In this document: in pieces, positions 18,181 to 26,134 of the stretch
Layout of the letters: each line of letters begins with the position of its first letter
Position numbering within the stretch: position 1 is the stretch's first letter
Assembly: GCA_945888535.1 (NCBI GenBank)
Contig: CAMDAN010000011.1
Coordinates: forward strand, 1 to 38,726
Direction of reading: 5' to 3'
Source of the DNA: Bordetella parapertussis
Lineage (GTDB): Bacteria > Pseudomonadota > Gammaproteobacteria > Burkholderiales > Burkholderiaceae_C
Length of the DNA: 38,726 bases
Translations under genes and position numbers: made by a program
The notes under the pieces: generated by a model
What the model was told of the DNA's origin: nothing
The model's input: only the letters and a program-made list of their open reading frames with translations
Databases searched by the model: none

Positions 18181-19113
18181 ATGGATCTAAAACAAATACG
18201 CGCATTTGTTACTGTGGCGGAAACAGGTAGCGTGACGCGTGCATCAGCTCTTCTGAACCTCGTTCAACCGGCGGTGTCACGGCAGCTGCGCATGTTGGAA
18301 GAGGACTTGGGCTCCAATCTCTTTGATCGCAGCCGCCACGGTATGCAGCTCACCCCTGCAGGCAAATCGATGTTGGAATACGCTCGTCGCATTCTGAACG
18401 AAGTCGAGCGTGCAAAAGCAGAAATTCAGCCTAACGCTGGGCCGGTGTCTGGGATCGTGACCATAGGGTTACTTTCCAGCACCTCGGATCTTTTAGCTAC
18501 TCGACTCGTAGCGGAAGTCGCAGCGCGCTATCCTTATATTCGGCTGCGGTTAATCATCGGCTACGCAGGACATCTTCAGGAGTGGCTGGAAGCAGGCGAC
18601 ATTGATGCGGCGCTCCTCTACGGCAAGAAGGAATCACCATCGTTGCATGTCAAAGCACTGTTGGAGGAGAGCCTTTGGGTGGTCGGCCCCCTTAGCGCCA
18701 AACTCACCCAAAAACGCCCACTACAGTTTTCTCGCGTAGCGCGTGAGCCGTTTATTCTTCCAGCTGCGCCTCAGGGATTACGTGCGGTTATTGAGCAAGC
18801 GGCTGCACAAGCGGGAGTTACCCTCAAGGTGTTTGCAGAGACAAATGCTCTGAGTGTTCAGAAAGCATTGGTTGCCGAGGGTTACGGCTGGACCATTCTC
18901 CCGGCAGTGGGTGTTTCGCACGATGTTTCAAGCGGTCTTTTGAGCGCTGCGCCGCTTGCATCAAAGGGCCTGTATCGAACGGTTGTTCTTGCGGTTCCCA
19001 GCAGTCGCCAGACTACTGCTCCGGTAAGCTGTGTGGTCGGGGTATTGATCGATTGTGTAAAAAAATCCTTTGACGAAGGATTGTGGTCTGATTCACGGTG
19101 GCTTGGGTATTAA
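18181..19113 (+). CDS. LysR-family transcriptional regulator
   Basis: 310 residues, the usual LTTR length. The N-terminal winged HTH reads VAETGSVTRASALLNLVQPAVSRQ (about 12-35) with the typical LFDRS after it (about 50); the rest is a type-2 periplasmic-binding-like effector domain. It stands between the divergent itaconate-like operon and the ThDP/aldehyde dehydrogenase operon, both of which have the same palindrome upstream, so it may control both. In P. aeruginosa a LysR gene also accompanies the ict-ich-ccl locus. The effector is probably a pathway intermediate (inference). Confidence 0.9.
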   Translation: MDLKQIRAFVTVAETGSVTRASALLNLVQPAVSRQLRMLEEDLGSNLFDRSRHGMQLTPAGKSMLEYARRILNEVERAKAEIQPNAGPVSGIVTIGLLSSTSDLLATRLVAEVAARYPYIRLRLIIGYAGHLQEWLEAGDIDAALLYGKKESPSLHVKALLEESLWVVGPLSAKLTQKRPLQFSRVAREPFILPAAPQGLRAVIEQAAAQAGVTLKVFAETNALSVQKALVAEGYGWTILPAVGVSHDVSSGLLSAAPLASKGLYRTVVLAVPSSRQTTAPVSCVVGVLIDCVKKSFDEGLWSDSRWLGY

Positions 19114-19235
19114 TCAAACAATTTCCGGCCAGCTTCAGTTGACACCGTCCCGTTGCACCGTATTTCAAAGAGGAGCGTACTGCGGTTTTCTTTAAGTGGG
19201 TGGAAGTCTATGGAATTTTTCCCTAGGTTGAAATC

Positions 19236-19249
19236 TGATGTAGGCATCA
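19236..19249. promoter_or_regulatory. Hyphenated palindrome TGATG-N4-CATCA (candidate operator, site 2)
   Basis: Same arms as the site at 18144-18157, spacer TAGG. It lies between TTGAAA (19228-19233) and a loose AATATT, a possible -35/-10 pair for the ThDP operon that starts at 19303, so a protein bound here would cover the promoter. Confidence 0.55.
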
Positions 19250-19302
19250 CAAAATATTACTGTATCTTTATGTATTCGAAATTATGATTTAAGTAAACCA
19301 AT

Positions 19303-19857
19303 ATGGAGAACAAAGTCACTATGACATCAACAGCCACATCAGTTCCCAACTGGCAGAAAGACATCTTTAATGTTTTGAAAGAAGGTGGGGTCAATCAGAT
19401 CGCATACCTGCCTGATGCTGGGCATGCTCACCTTATTCGCAGTGCAATTGCAGATCCAGACATTGAAGATGTTGTCTTAACGACCGAAGAGGAGGGTGTC
19501 GCGCTCTCATGCGGCGCTTGGTTGGGTGGCAAGAAGTGCGTCTTGTTAATGCAAAGTAGTGGCGTTGGTAACTGCGTAAATATGTTTTCACTATTGAAAT
19601 CTGGCGATTTCCCCTTTTTTACCCTCATCACGATGCGCGGTGAATATGCTGAGTTCAATCCTTGGCAAGGACCGATGGGTAAAGCAACGCAAGGAGTGCT
19701 TGAGTTGATGGGGATCCATGTGCTCCGAGTTTCTAGGCCAGAAGACGCTGCTGAGATAGTGAGTGCAGGTTATGACGCAGCTTTTCAAGCTGGTGAAAAG
19801 GTAGCTGTTTTGTTGAGCCAAAGTTTGATTGGTCGAAAAAAGTGGGAGCGCAACTAA
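19303..19857 (+). CDS. ThDP-dependent 2-oxoacid decarboxylase, alpha subunit (ComD/sulfopyruvate decarboxylase-like)
   Basis: 184 residues forming only the PYR half of a ThDP enzyme. TTEEEGVALSCGAWLGG carries the conserved Glu (within 62-64) that activates ThDP; MQSSGVGNCVN and a PFFTLITMRGE stretch follow as in sulfopyruvate and phosphonopyruvate decarboxylases. The PP half is the next gene, overlapping by 1 nt (TAATG), so the two subunits make one active enzyme. An alternative ATG at 19321 has GGAG at 19305-19308, 12 nt away. Composition is clearly AT-richer than in the sox genes. The substrate (a 2-oxoacid, R-CH2-CO-COOH) is not decidable from sequence. Confidence 0.85.
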   Translation: MENKVTMTSTATSVPNWQKDIFNVLKEGGVNQIAYLPDAGHAHLIRSAIADPDIEDVVLTTEEEGVALSCGAWLGGKKCVLLMQSSGVGNCVNMFSLLKSGDFPFFTLITMRGEYAEFNPWQGPMGKATQGVLELMGIHVLRVSRPEDAAEIVSAGYDAAFQAGEKVAVLLSQSLIGRKKWERN

Positions 19858-20453
19858 TGAATACAACAACCAAGTCAAAGCGCATTGACCGCCGAAAGTT
19901 TGTGTCAATGCTGTTGTCTCAAACGCCTGAAGCATTGGTAGTTACGGGCTTAGGTTCTGCTGCATATGATGTATTTGCTGCTGGCGATCGTCACACAAGC
20001 TACTACTTGTGGGGAGCGATGGGTGGTTCTACATCCATTGGCCTTGGTCTCGCGTTGGCCCAGCCCGAAAAATCAGTAGTCGTCATCACCGGCGATGGCG
20101 AACAACTCATGGGCATTGGTAGTCTCGGAACTATTGCAACAAAGCAACCTAAAAACCTAACTATCGTTGTTCTTGATAACGGTCACTTTGGTGAGACGGG
20201 TATGCAGCAAAGCCACTCAAGCTTAGGTGCTGATTTGGTTGCGATTTCAAAAGGATTTGGAATTAAAGACTCTGAATCTATTTCTAACATCGATGAGTGT
20301 CAAAAAGTAGTTCAACGCATCATGGCCAAGAGCGGTACTGCATTTATTCAAGTTTTTATCGATTCGAACGAGCCCGAGCGAGCACTGCCTCCAAGAGATG
20401 GACCATTTATTAAGAACCGTTTTCGCGCTGCATTGGGTTTGAAGCCTTTTTAA
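19857..20453 (+). CDS. ThDP-dependent 2-oxoacid decarboxylase, beta subunit (ComE/sulfopyruvate decarboxylase-like)
   Basis: 198 residues, the PP half of the split enzyme. The Mg/ThDP motif is GDG (79-81) with the Asn of LDNGHFGETG (Asn108) about 27 residues on; LWGAMGGSTSIGLGLALAQ and the later ETGMQQSHSS are typical of the ComE/phosphonopyruvate decarboxylase group. ATG at 19857 with GGGAG upstream; the frame opens a little earlier but the overlap with the alpha subunit favours this start. Product would be an aldehyde, and the next gene is an aldehyde dehydrogenase (37 nt later). Confidence 0.87.
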   Translation: MNTTTKSKRIDRRKFVSMLLSQTPEALVVTGLGSAAYDVFAAGDRHTSYYLWGAMGGSTSIGLGLALAQPEKSVVVITGDGEQLMGIGSLGTIATKQPKNLTIVVLDNGHFGETGMQQSHSSLGADLVAISKGFGIKDSESISNIDECQKVVQRIMAKSGTAFIQVFIDSNEPERALPPRDGPFIKNRFRAALGLKPF

Positions 20454-20490
20454 ATCGAAGAAGCATTCATTACCTAGTAGGAGTTCAGTT

Positions 20491-21969
20491 GTGAAAAGAT
20501 ACCAATTAAAAATTAATGGTCAAACACTGGACCCTCAGAGCGGTACGTGGTTTGAAACACAAAATCCATATACCGGAGAGGTGTGGGCAGAGATACCAAA
20601 ATGCGATACGCGTGATGTCAATCTGGCTGTTGAGGCTGCCTACGCAGCATTGACTTCTGGGCCATGGGCGGAAATGACTGCAACTCAGCGTGGTGCCTTG
20701 ATGCGCAAATTAGGAGACTTGATTGCACGAGATGCAGCCAAACTTGCTGCCACAGAAGTACGAGATAACGGTAAGCTATTGGCTGAAATGTTAGGGCAGC
20801 TTAATTACATCCCTCAGTACTTCTATTACTTCGGTGGGTTAGCTGACAAAATTCAAGGCTCAACTTTGCCCCTGGACAAGAAGGGTTACTTTGCTTATAC
20901 GCGTTACGAACCCGTGGGGGTTGTGGCTGCGATTACGCCATGGAACTCCCCCTTGCTTTTGGCGACATGGAAAATAGCGCCTGCACTGGCTGCGGGTTGC
21001 ACGATTGTGGTCAAGCCGTCAGAGTTCACCTCTGCTTCTACATTAGAGTTTGCTGCTCTTTTTGATGAGGCCGGTTTCCCACCAGGCGTTTTTAATGTGG
21101 TCACTGGCTTCGGCCAAGATGTTGGGTCAACATTAGTTGAGCACCCCTTGGTTGCAAAAATTAGTTTTACCGGCTCCGATGCAACAGGTCGCTTGATTAA
21201 TGAAAAGGCGGGCCGCTTGTTGAAGCACTCGACAATGGAGCTAGGCGGAAAATCACCCAATATTGTTTTTGACGACGCTGATTTAGACCAAGCTGTGTTT
21301 GGTGCTATCTCAGGCATCTTTGCTGCATCTGGCCAAACGTGCATTGCCGGATCGCGATTGTTGGTGCAAGACAGCATTCATGATGCGTTTGTTGAGAAAT
21401 TGGTCGCTTTTGCTAAAACCGCAAAAATGGGGGACCCAATGCGCTCGGATACACAAGTTGGGCCGATTACAACGCCCCCTCAATATGAAAAGGTGTTGAG
21501 CTACATCGACATCGGACTTAAAGAAGGTGCCAAAATTGTACTGGGCGGTTCAAAAGGTACGGATCCCGATTGTGGCAAAGGTTGGTTTGTTCAGCCAACG
21601 ATCTTCACCGAGGTGAAGAACGAAATGCGTATTGCACAGGAAGAGGTCTTTGGTCCGGTTCTATCAGTCATTCGTTTTAAAGACGAGGCTGACGCACTCC
21701 ACATTGCCAACGATGTTCGTTTTGGTTTAGCGTCTGCGGTATGGACTAAGGACATTGGTCGTGCTATTCGTATGTCAGATCAGTTGAAGTCAGGAACTGT
21801 CTGGGTAAACACATACCGTGCAGTGAGTTTTATGGCTCCCTTTGGTGGCTACAAAGACTCTGGCTTGGGTCGAGAAAATGGAATAGATGCTGTTCGAGAA
21901 TACTTGCAAACCAAATGCGTTTGGATTAACAGTGGTGCGGTAACGGCAAATCCATTTGTATTGAAATAA
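20491..21969 (+). CDS. NAD(P)-dependent aldehyde dehydrogenase
   Basis: 492 residues, standard ALDH. Motifs: ITPWNSPLLL (Asn152), cofactor loop SFTGSDATGR (226-234), ELGGKSPNIVF with Glu250, and GQTCIAG with the nucleophile Cys284. It oxidises an aldehyde to the acid. The GTG start at 20491 is fixed by AGGAG at 20479-20483. Position right behind the split decarboxylase suggests it takes the aldehyde formed there, so the operon would convert a 2-oxoacid to the next shorter carboxylic acid. Base composition AT-rich like the two preceding genes, unlike the genes further right. Confidence 0.93.
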   Translation: MKRYQLKINGQTLDPQSGTWFETQNPYTGEVWAEIPKCDTRDVNLAVEAAYAALTSGPWAEMTATQRGALMRKLGDLIARDAAKLAATEVRDNGKLLAEMLGQLNYIPQYFYYFGGLADKIQGSTLPLDKKGYFAYTRYEPVGVVAAITPWNSPLLLATWKIAPALAAGCTIVVKPSEFTSASTLEFAALFDEAGFPPGVFNVVTGFGQDVGSTLVEHPLVAKISFTGSDATGRLINEKAGRLLKHSTMELGGKSPNIVFDDADLDQAVFGAISGIFAASGQTCIAGSRLLVQDSIHDAFVEKLVAFAKTAKMGDPMRSDTQVGPITTPPQYEKVLSYIDIGLKEGAKIVLGGSKGTDPDCGKGWFVQPTIFTEVKNEMRIAQEEVFGPVLSVIRFKDEADALHIANDVRFGLASAVWTKDIGRAIRMSDQLKSGTVWVNTYRAVSFMAPFGGYKDSGLGRENGIDAVREYLQTKCVWINSGAVTANPFVLK

Positions 21970-22139
21970 GTGGAGTACACACTAGCCTGTGCCATTTCGG
22001 CAATTCAGTAAGCTGCTTAACTGCCAGAGTCAACCATTCCACGAATTAACTCCGTGACAAGGTTTATGGAAACGGCGCTTACTGCTGCGGTTAGTACTAT
22101 GACGCTGTAACCCGATTTTTTCTGCCTAGACCCGTATTT

Positions 22140-22895
22140 TCAATTCACCTTCTCGAGGAATTCGCGTGTTCGCGCATGTTGAGGCGCACCAAAAATTTGT
22201 TCAGGCGAACCGTGTTCAACGATCACTCCGTTTTCAGTGAAATAAACTTTGTGGGATATTTCGCGCGCGAACGCCATTTCATGAGTGACTAATATTGAGG
22301 TTAGTCCCTCTTCAACCAATTGACGGATTGTTACTAGGACCTCCTTGCGCGTCTCGGGATCGAGCGCTGCGGTAACTTCGTCAAACAACATGACAGAAGG
22401 CCGCATTGCGAGTGCACGGGCAATCGCAACGCGCTGCTGCTGTCCGCCGGATAACTCGCCTGGGTAACTATTTTCCTTGCCAGCAAGGCGTACTTTCTTA
22501 AGTAAGTCCCTCGCGCGGATCTCAACCTCTTCCTTGGGTTGGTGTAGGACCTGAATCGGAGCCATCATGATGTTCTCAAGCGCAGTCTTGTGCGGAAACA
22601 GGTTGTACTGCTGAAAGACGATTGATACATCCTTGCGCAGTGCGATCAAGTCCTGGTCAGTGTGCAATTGGTGCACAGCGTGAGAACCCACATGGATCTC
22701 TCCTTTGTCGATATTGGCCAAACCGTTGATACACCTTAAAAGTGTTGATTTGCCAGATCCAGATGATCCAATAATGCAAACGGCTTCGCCCGCGTTTACC
22801 GTCATCGACACACCATGCAAAACACCAACCGAACCAAATGCCTTGTGCACGTCGACAATACGCACTATCGGGTTCACAGACTGCTCCTTACTCAT
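22140..22895 (-). CDS. Polar amino-acid ABC transporter ATPase (GlnQ/HisP type)
   Basis: 251 residues. Walker A GSSGSGKST (43-51), the signature LSGGQQQR and Walker B VMLFDEV followed by ALDPE are all present. As in GlnQ-type ATPases, the sequence is about 250 long and soluble. It energises uptake by the two permeases encoded upstream on the same strand. Its start overlaps the YbaK-type gene by 4 nt (ATGA), making it the last gene of the transporter operon. It is convergent with the aldehyde dehydrogenase; the 170 bp between them holds no clear terminator. Confidence 0.94.
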   Translation of the reverse strand: MSKEQSVNPIVRIVDVHKAFGSVGVLHGVSMTVNAGEAVCIIGSSGSGKSTLLRCINGLANIDKGEIHVGSHAVHQLHTDQDLIALRKDVSIVFQQYNLFPHKTALENIMMAPIQVLHQPKEEVEIRARDLLKKVRLAGKENSYPGELSGGQQQRVAIARALAMRPSVMLFDEVTAALDPETRKEVLVTIRQLVEEGLTSILVTHEMAFAREISHKVYFTENGVIVEHGSPEQIFGAPQHARTREFLEKVN

Positions 22896-23398
22896 GACGT
22901 TACCTCTTCGAATGTTCTGACCGGCACGCTAATGACACGTGGGAGGTGTCCGGTCGCAGCGAGGAAGCGCACCATAGCGCCCTTAGGGACGACAACCGTA
23001 GCCGTATTTACGAGTGGATGCGCCAGTACAGCGCTTGCCTCCCATAGGCTACGGTCGATCACGAACTCTACCGAAAGCGTCTTGTCATTGAAAAGCGCCA
23101 GCAGGCTCACTGCACCCGGGCTCACTGCTAAATGCTCTGCAAGGCTGACAGAAGACGCCAGCGATAACTTCCCTAAACCCAAAAGCTCACCGAGCCTAGC
23201 TAGATCAACACTGCTGTCCGATGGGACCGTCACCAGCAAATGATTTCTCGATTTCTTGCCATAAAGAAACAGGTTCTTGGTTCTAGCGCCCGGAAGTCTT
23301 GGAACCAGAAGATCAGCCTCAGCGCAGGTCATCACCGCCGGATGCGCATGGCGCTCCAGAGAAATACCGTGCAAGTGTAGGAATGTGTCAATGTCCAT
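22892..23398 (-). CDS. YbaK/PrdX-family aminoacyl-tRNA deacylase
   Basis: 168 residues. The fold is that of the bacterial trans-editing deacylases of the YbaK/INS superfamily, closest by eye to PrdX (ProXp-ala): HAHPAVMTCAEAD near the N-terminus, TKNLFLYGKKSRNHLLVTVP, LGELLGLGKLSLAS, PGAVSLLALFND and VEFVIDRSLW. Such enzymes hydrolyse mischarged tRNA(Pro) or relatives. It is embedded in an amino-acid ABC operon, starting 12 nt after the second permease stop and overlapping the ATPase start. That suggests a need to clear an imported proline-like or small amino acid from tRNA. The family is firm; the specificity is a guess. Confidence 0.83.
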   Translation of the reverse strand: MDIDTFLHLHGISLERHAHPAVMTCAEADLLVPRLPGARTKNLFLYGKKSRNHLLVTVPSDSSVDLARLGELLGLGKLSLASSVSLAEHLAVSPGAVSLLALFNDKTLSVEFVIDRSLWEASAVLAHPLVNTATVVVPKGAMVRFLAATGHLPRVISVPVRTFEEVTS

Positions 23399-23410
23399 TT
23401 GGCCCCCAGT

Positions 23411-24268
23411 TCAGCGTTCAGCGTAGCGCAGCTCAAGCCGCTTGGTCCAGAGCGCGATTGGATAACAATAAATAAAAAACCACAAAAGTACGTAGCTGTA
23501 GATAGGAATCAGCAAGTCTGTTCGACCTTCGGCAGCAGTCACTCTGCCGGTGACCGTCATGACTTCACTTACTCCTACGATGGACGCCACTGTTGTGGCC
23601 ATCGTCAGAATGGCATACCAGTTCATCCAAGGTGGCAGCATCCGCTTTATGCATTGTGGCAAAAGGATCTGCCAAATGATCTGGCGGCGCGAAAATGCGA
23701 GAGAGCGCGCAGCGTCCCATTGTGCTGTCGGAATAGACTGAATGGCTCCGCGTACGATCTCGGCAAAATTTGCCATGATCGGAAGCGATAAGCCTAAGGT
23801 GGCCTTGATCCAATCGGGAAAAGGTATCGTCACACCGCCTAGACGGAATTCGAACGGCATCAAAAACATCACGAAGAACAAAAGTACCAGCCAAGGCGAA
23901 TTGCGAAAGAACTGGACCACGATCCACGACGTTCCGCGCACCGTAGGAATAAGCGAGATCCTAGCGAAACCAAGCAGAAGGCCTGCAACTGTTCCCACAA
24001 ACATGGCCAACGAGCTAATCAGTAAGTTGTATCCAAAACCCTCGGCCAGCAGCGGTGTCCATTTTAGGAGCAGATCAAATACGCTGGCATTGGGATCGCG
24101 TGCCTGCACTTGTGCTGTGGCGACGGACGCTACAAGGATCACCGCCAAAACTATACCGGTTCGCGCAGTAAAAAGGGAGCCACCGCTGGAACGGTCGCCA
24201 GTCCATGGCGTTTGTGCACCCAAGCGCAAAGGGAGCATGACATCGAAACGGGTGGTCTGCTTTGTCAT
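23411..24268 (-). CDS. Amino-acid ABC transporter permease
   Basis: 285 residues from the ATG at 24268, whose ATGA overlap with the upstream permease supports this start; the frame extends to 24397. An N-terminal cytoplasmic segment of about 30 residues precedes the first TM segment (IVLAVILVASVATAQ). Later helices include a permease EAA-like loop around ARSLAFSRRQIIWQILLPQCI. This is typical of HisM/GltK-type proteins. It forms the channel with the upstream permease. Confidence 0.87.
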   Translation of the reverse strand: MTKQTTRFDVMLPLRLGAQTPWTGDRSSGGSLFTARTGIVLAVILVASVATAQVQARDPNASVFDLLLKWTPLLAEGFGYNLLISSLAMFVGTVAGLLLGFARISLIPTVRGTSWIVVQFFRNSPWLVLLFFVMFLMPFEFRLGGVTIPFPDWIKATLGLSLPIMANFAEIVRGAIQSIPTAQWDAARSLAFSRRQIIWQILLPQCIKRMLPPWMNWYAILTMATTVASIVGVSEVMTVTGRVTAAEGRTDLLIPIYSYVLLWFFIYCYPIALWTKRLELRYAER

Positions 24269-24996
24269 TGACCAAATCCTGGAACCTGCAGGCGGACTTC
24301 CAACCAGTGCATGACCTGAGTCACTATGCCTACGATAGCGACATAGCAGAGCAACACAACGACCATCATTTCCGGCACGTTGACTTGCTCTGACCAAATC
24401 TGCGCCGACATGTATAGCAACTCTGGGACCGCTATGGCATAGGCCAGCGTTGTAGTCTTGACAAGGTTCACTAGGTTGTTGGTCATGGCCGGCAACGTGA
24501 CCCGCAGCGCCAACGGTAGAACTATCAATAAGAAAATTTGGGTGCGAGAATAGCCCAGAGATTGCGCAGCTTCCACCATGGGCTTAGGTACAGCTTCAAT
24601 GCCTGCGCGATAAATTTCAGCGACGAATGCAGCTTCAAGTAGCGTTAGCGAAACGACGGCCCAGCCCATTGACCCAAGTATCGGCATTCCGCCGACCTTC
24701 GGCAGTAATGGGCTTATTGCGAAGTAGAAAAAATAGAGTTGGACAAGAGGAGGGGTATTCCGAAACAGTTGAACAAATCCATTGGCGGGCCAACGTACCA
24801 GCGAATTGCGCGACCCCGCTAGCCAAGCGACTATGGCACCCAAAGCCATGCTCAACACAAGGCAATAGGCAGAGAGTTCCAGCGTCGTGGCAAAGCCAGT
24901 CAAAAACCGCGCACGATCGTAGCTGTCATAGAAGATAGTCAGCTTGATGACGTTATTTTCAGCTAGCAACTTAAACCACGCACCAACGTCAAGCAT
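24265..24996 (-). CDS. Amino-acid ABC transporter permease
   Basis: 243 residues with about five TM segments and the EAA loop (EAAQSLGYSRTQIFLLIVLP) of the HisMQ/GltJK group. The RNTPPLVQLYF motif is typical of polar amino-acid permeases. It is followed with 4-nt overlap by the second permease. The binding-protein gene lies 110 nt upstream. Confidence 0.9.
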   Translation of the reverse strand: MLDVGAWFKLLAENNVIKLTIFYDSYDRARFLTGFATTLELSAYCLVLSMALGAIVAWLAGSRNSLVRWPANGFVQLFRNTPPLVQLYFFYFAISPLLPKVGGMPILGSMGWAVVSLTLLEAAFVAEIYRAGIEAVPKPMVEAAQSLGYSRTQIFLLIVLPLALRVTLPAMTNNLVNLVKTTTLAYAIAVPELLYMSAQIWSEQVNVPEMMVVVLLCYVAIVGIVTQVMHWLEVRLQVPGFGQ

Positions 24997-25106
24997 GATT
25001 CTGACTCCGGCTTACAACGCTGTAATTTGTCCGAGCGCTCTCCACTGAACAAGGCACTTGCTTAATAAGGGTCTTGCAGTGTCGAGCGCTCATTGCCAAT
25101 CCTGAG

Positions 25107-25925
25107 TTACTTGAATTTGGCTTGTTGTTCAACTAGAAACGGCGACTGTGCCATACCCCACTTCTTTTCAAGTCCAATAATGAAGCCTGTCTTGTGCCAT
25201 TCTTTTGAAACATCAGTTAAGAATGCTGTGAACTTTGCATCTTCCTTGCGCGAACCCATTCCCCATGGTTCCGGATCAATCGACGGCAATACCATCGCGT
25301 AACTTGCCCATTTCGCTTCGTCGAGGCCGGCAAAGTATGTCGTGTCAAACACGGTCCCGATGCAATTACCACCTTCCAGCGCCGCCATCGCCTCAGTCAC
25401 GCCCTTAAAGACCAACATCTGGGCACCAAATTCCTCCCCAGTGCGGCGGTTGTAATAGGCCCCCTGGATGCCGCATATCGGTTTGCCCTTCAAGTCGGTC
25501 CAATTTTTCAGCCCCGATGTCTTCTTTGCGAATACGTTGGCAGCTCCCGCGTAATACAGAGGTTGTGGAATGCTGACTATTTCGGCGCGATCCGGCCTGT
25601 AAGCCATGGTTGCAATCAGCATGTCGATGCGGCCCTGCTTGACGAACTCCATTCGATTCGCTCCCGTGACCGGTATCAATTCGATCGCGACGCCTAAGCG
25701 TTTGGCAATGTCGTTAGCAAGATCAATTTCCATGCCGACGATCTTGCCCGATGGGTCGGTGTATCCAAAAGGTTTGTAGTCGGCCTTGACTCCGACAACT
25801 ATCTTTCCCTTTTGCTTGACGCTGGCCATCGTATCGACCTGCGCCCATGATGTGCTGGTTGCCATGAGCGCGAGGCTCGTCAAAACCCCAAACCATTTTC
25901 TACGAAATAAACTGATATTTAGCAT
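25107..25925 (-). CDS. Amino-acid ABC transporter substrate-binding protein
   Basis: 272 residues with a signal peptide: MLNISLFRRKWFGVLTSLAL... cleaved around SWAQ/V (about residue 29). The mature part is the type-2 periplasmic binding fold (SBP_bac_3): VGVKADYKPFGYTDPSGKIVG, RIDMLIATMAYRPDRAE and QGAYYNR in the ligand cleft. ATG at 25925 has GGAG with 7-nt spacing; upstream in-frame codons to 26258 are ignored. It collects the ligand in the periplasm for the two permeases. The ligand is unknown; the neighbouring sox genes hint at an N-methylated or small amino acid (inference). Confidence 0.92.
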   Translation of the reverse strand: MLNISLFRRKWFGVLTSLALMATSTSWAQVDTMASVKQKGKIVVGVKADYKPFGYTDPSGKIVGMEIDLANDIAKRLGVAIELIPVTGANRMEFVKQGRIDMLIATMAYRPDRAEIVSIPQPLYYAGAANVFAKKTSGLKNWTDLKGKPICGIQGAYYNRRTGEEFGAQMLVFKGVTEAMAALEGGNCIGTVFDTTYFAGLDEAKWASYAMVLPSIDPEPWGMGSRKEDAKFTAFLTDVSKEWHKTGFIIGLEKKWGMAQSPFLVEQQAKFK

Positions 25926-25980
25926 TGTCTGACTCCTCATGATGCGCCGCGCGTGGTACGACCCTAATAAATACGCGTTA

Positions 25981-25998
25981 GGATGCAAAATTGCACCC
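25981..25998. promoter_or_regulatory. Palindrome upstream of the transporter operon
   Basis: TGCAA-AA-TTGCA (25984-25995) is flanked by GG and CC two bases out, giving a near-perfect 18-bp dyad 59 nt before the binding-protein ATG. It is a candidate operator; the regulator is unknown, with the LysR next door (26135-27130) an obvious candidate. Confidence 0.4.
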
Positions 25999-26134
25999 TC
26001 CGTAATTATTCTTACACGTAATAGTGTTAACGCAAAGCTAAATTTTGTATTAGTTGCCCAAAAAAAGGCTGAACAAGGGAATACCCTGATCCCATTCATG
26101 CGCTCAAGCCCCGTGCAGGCGGTTTGGAGCGTAC

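Noticed and set aside
19114..22139. Search for transposase or integrase remnants around the AT-rich ThDP operon
   Set aside because: Neither the gaps nor the frames show any transposase-like protein or terminal inverted repeats, so transfer is inferred from composition only.
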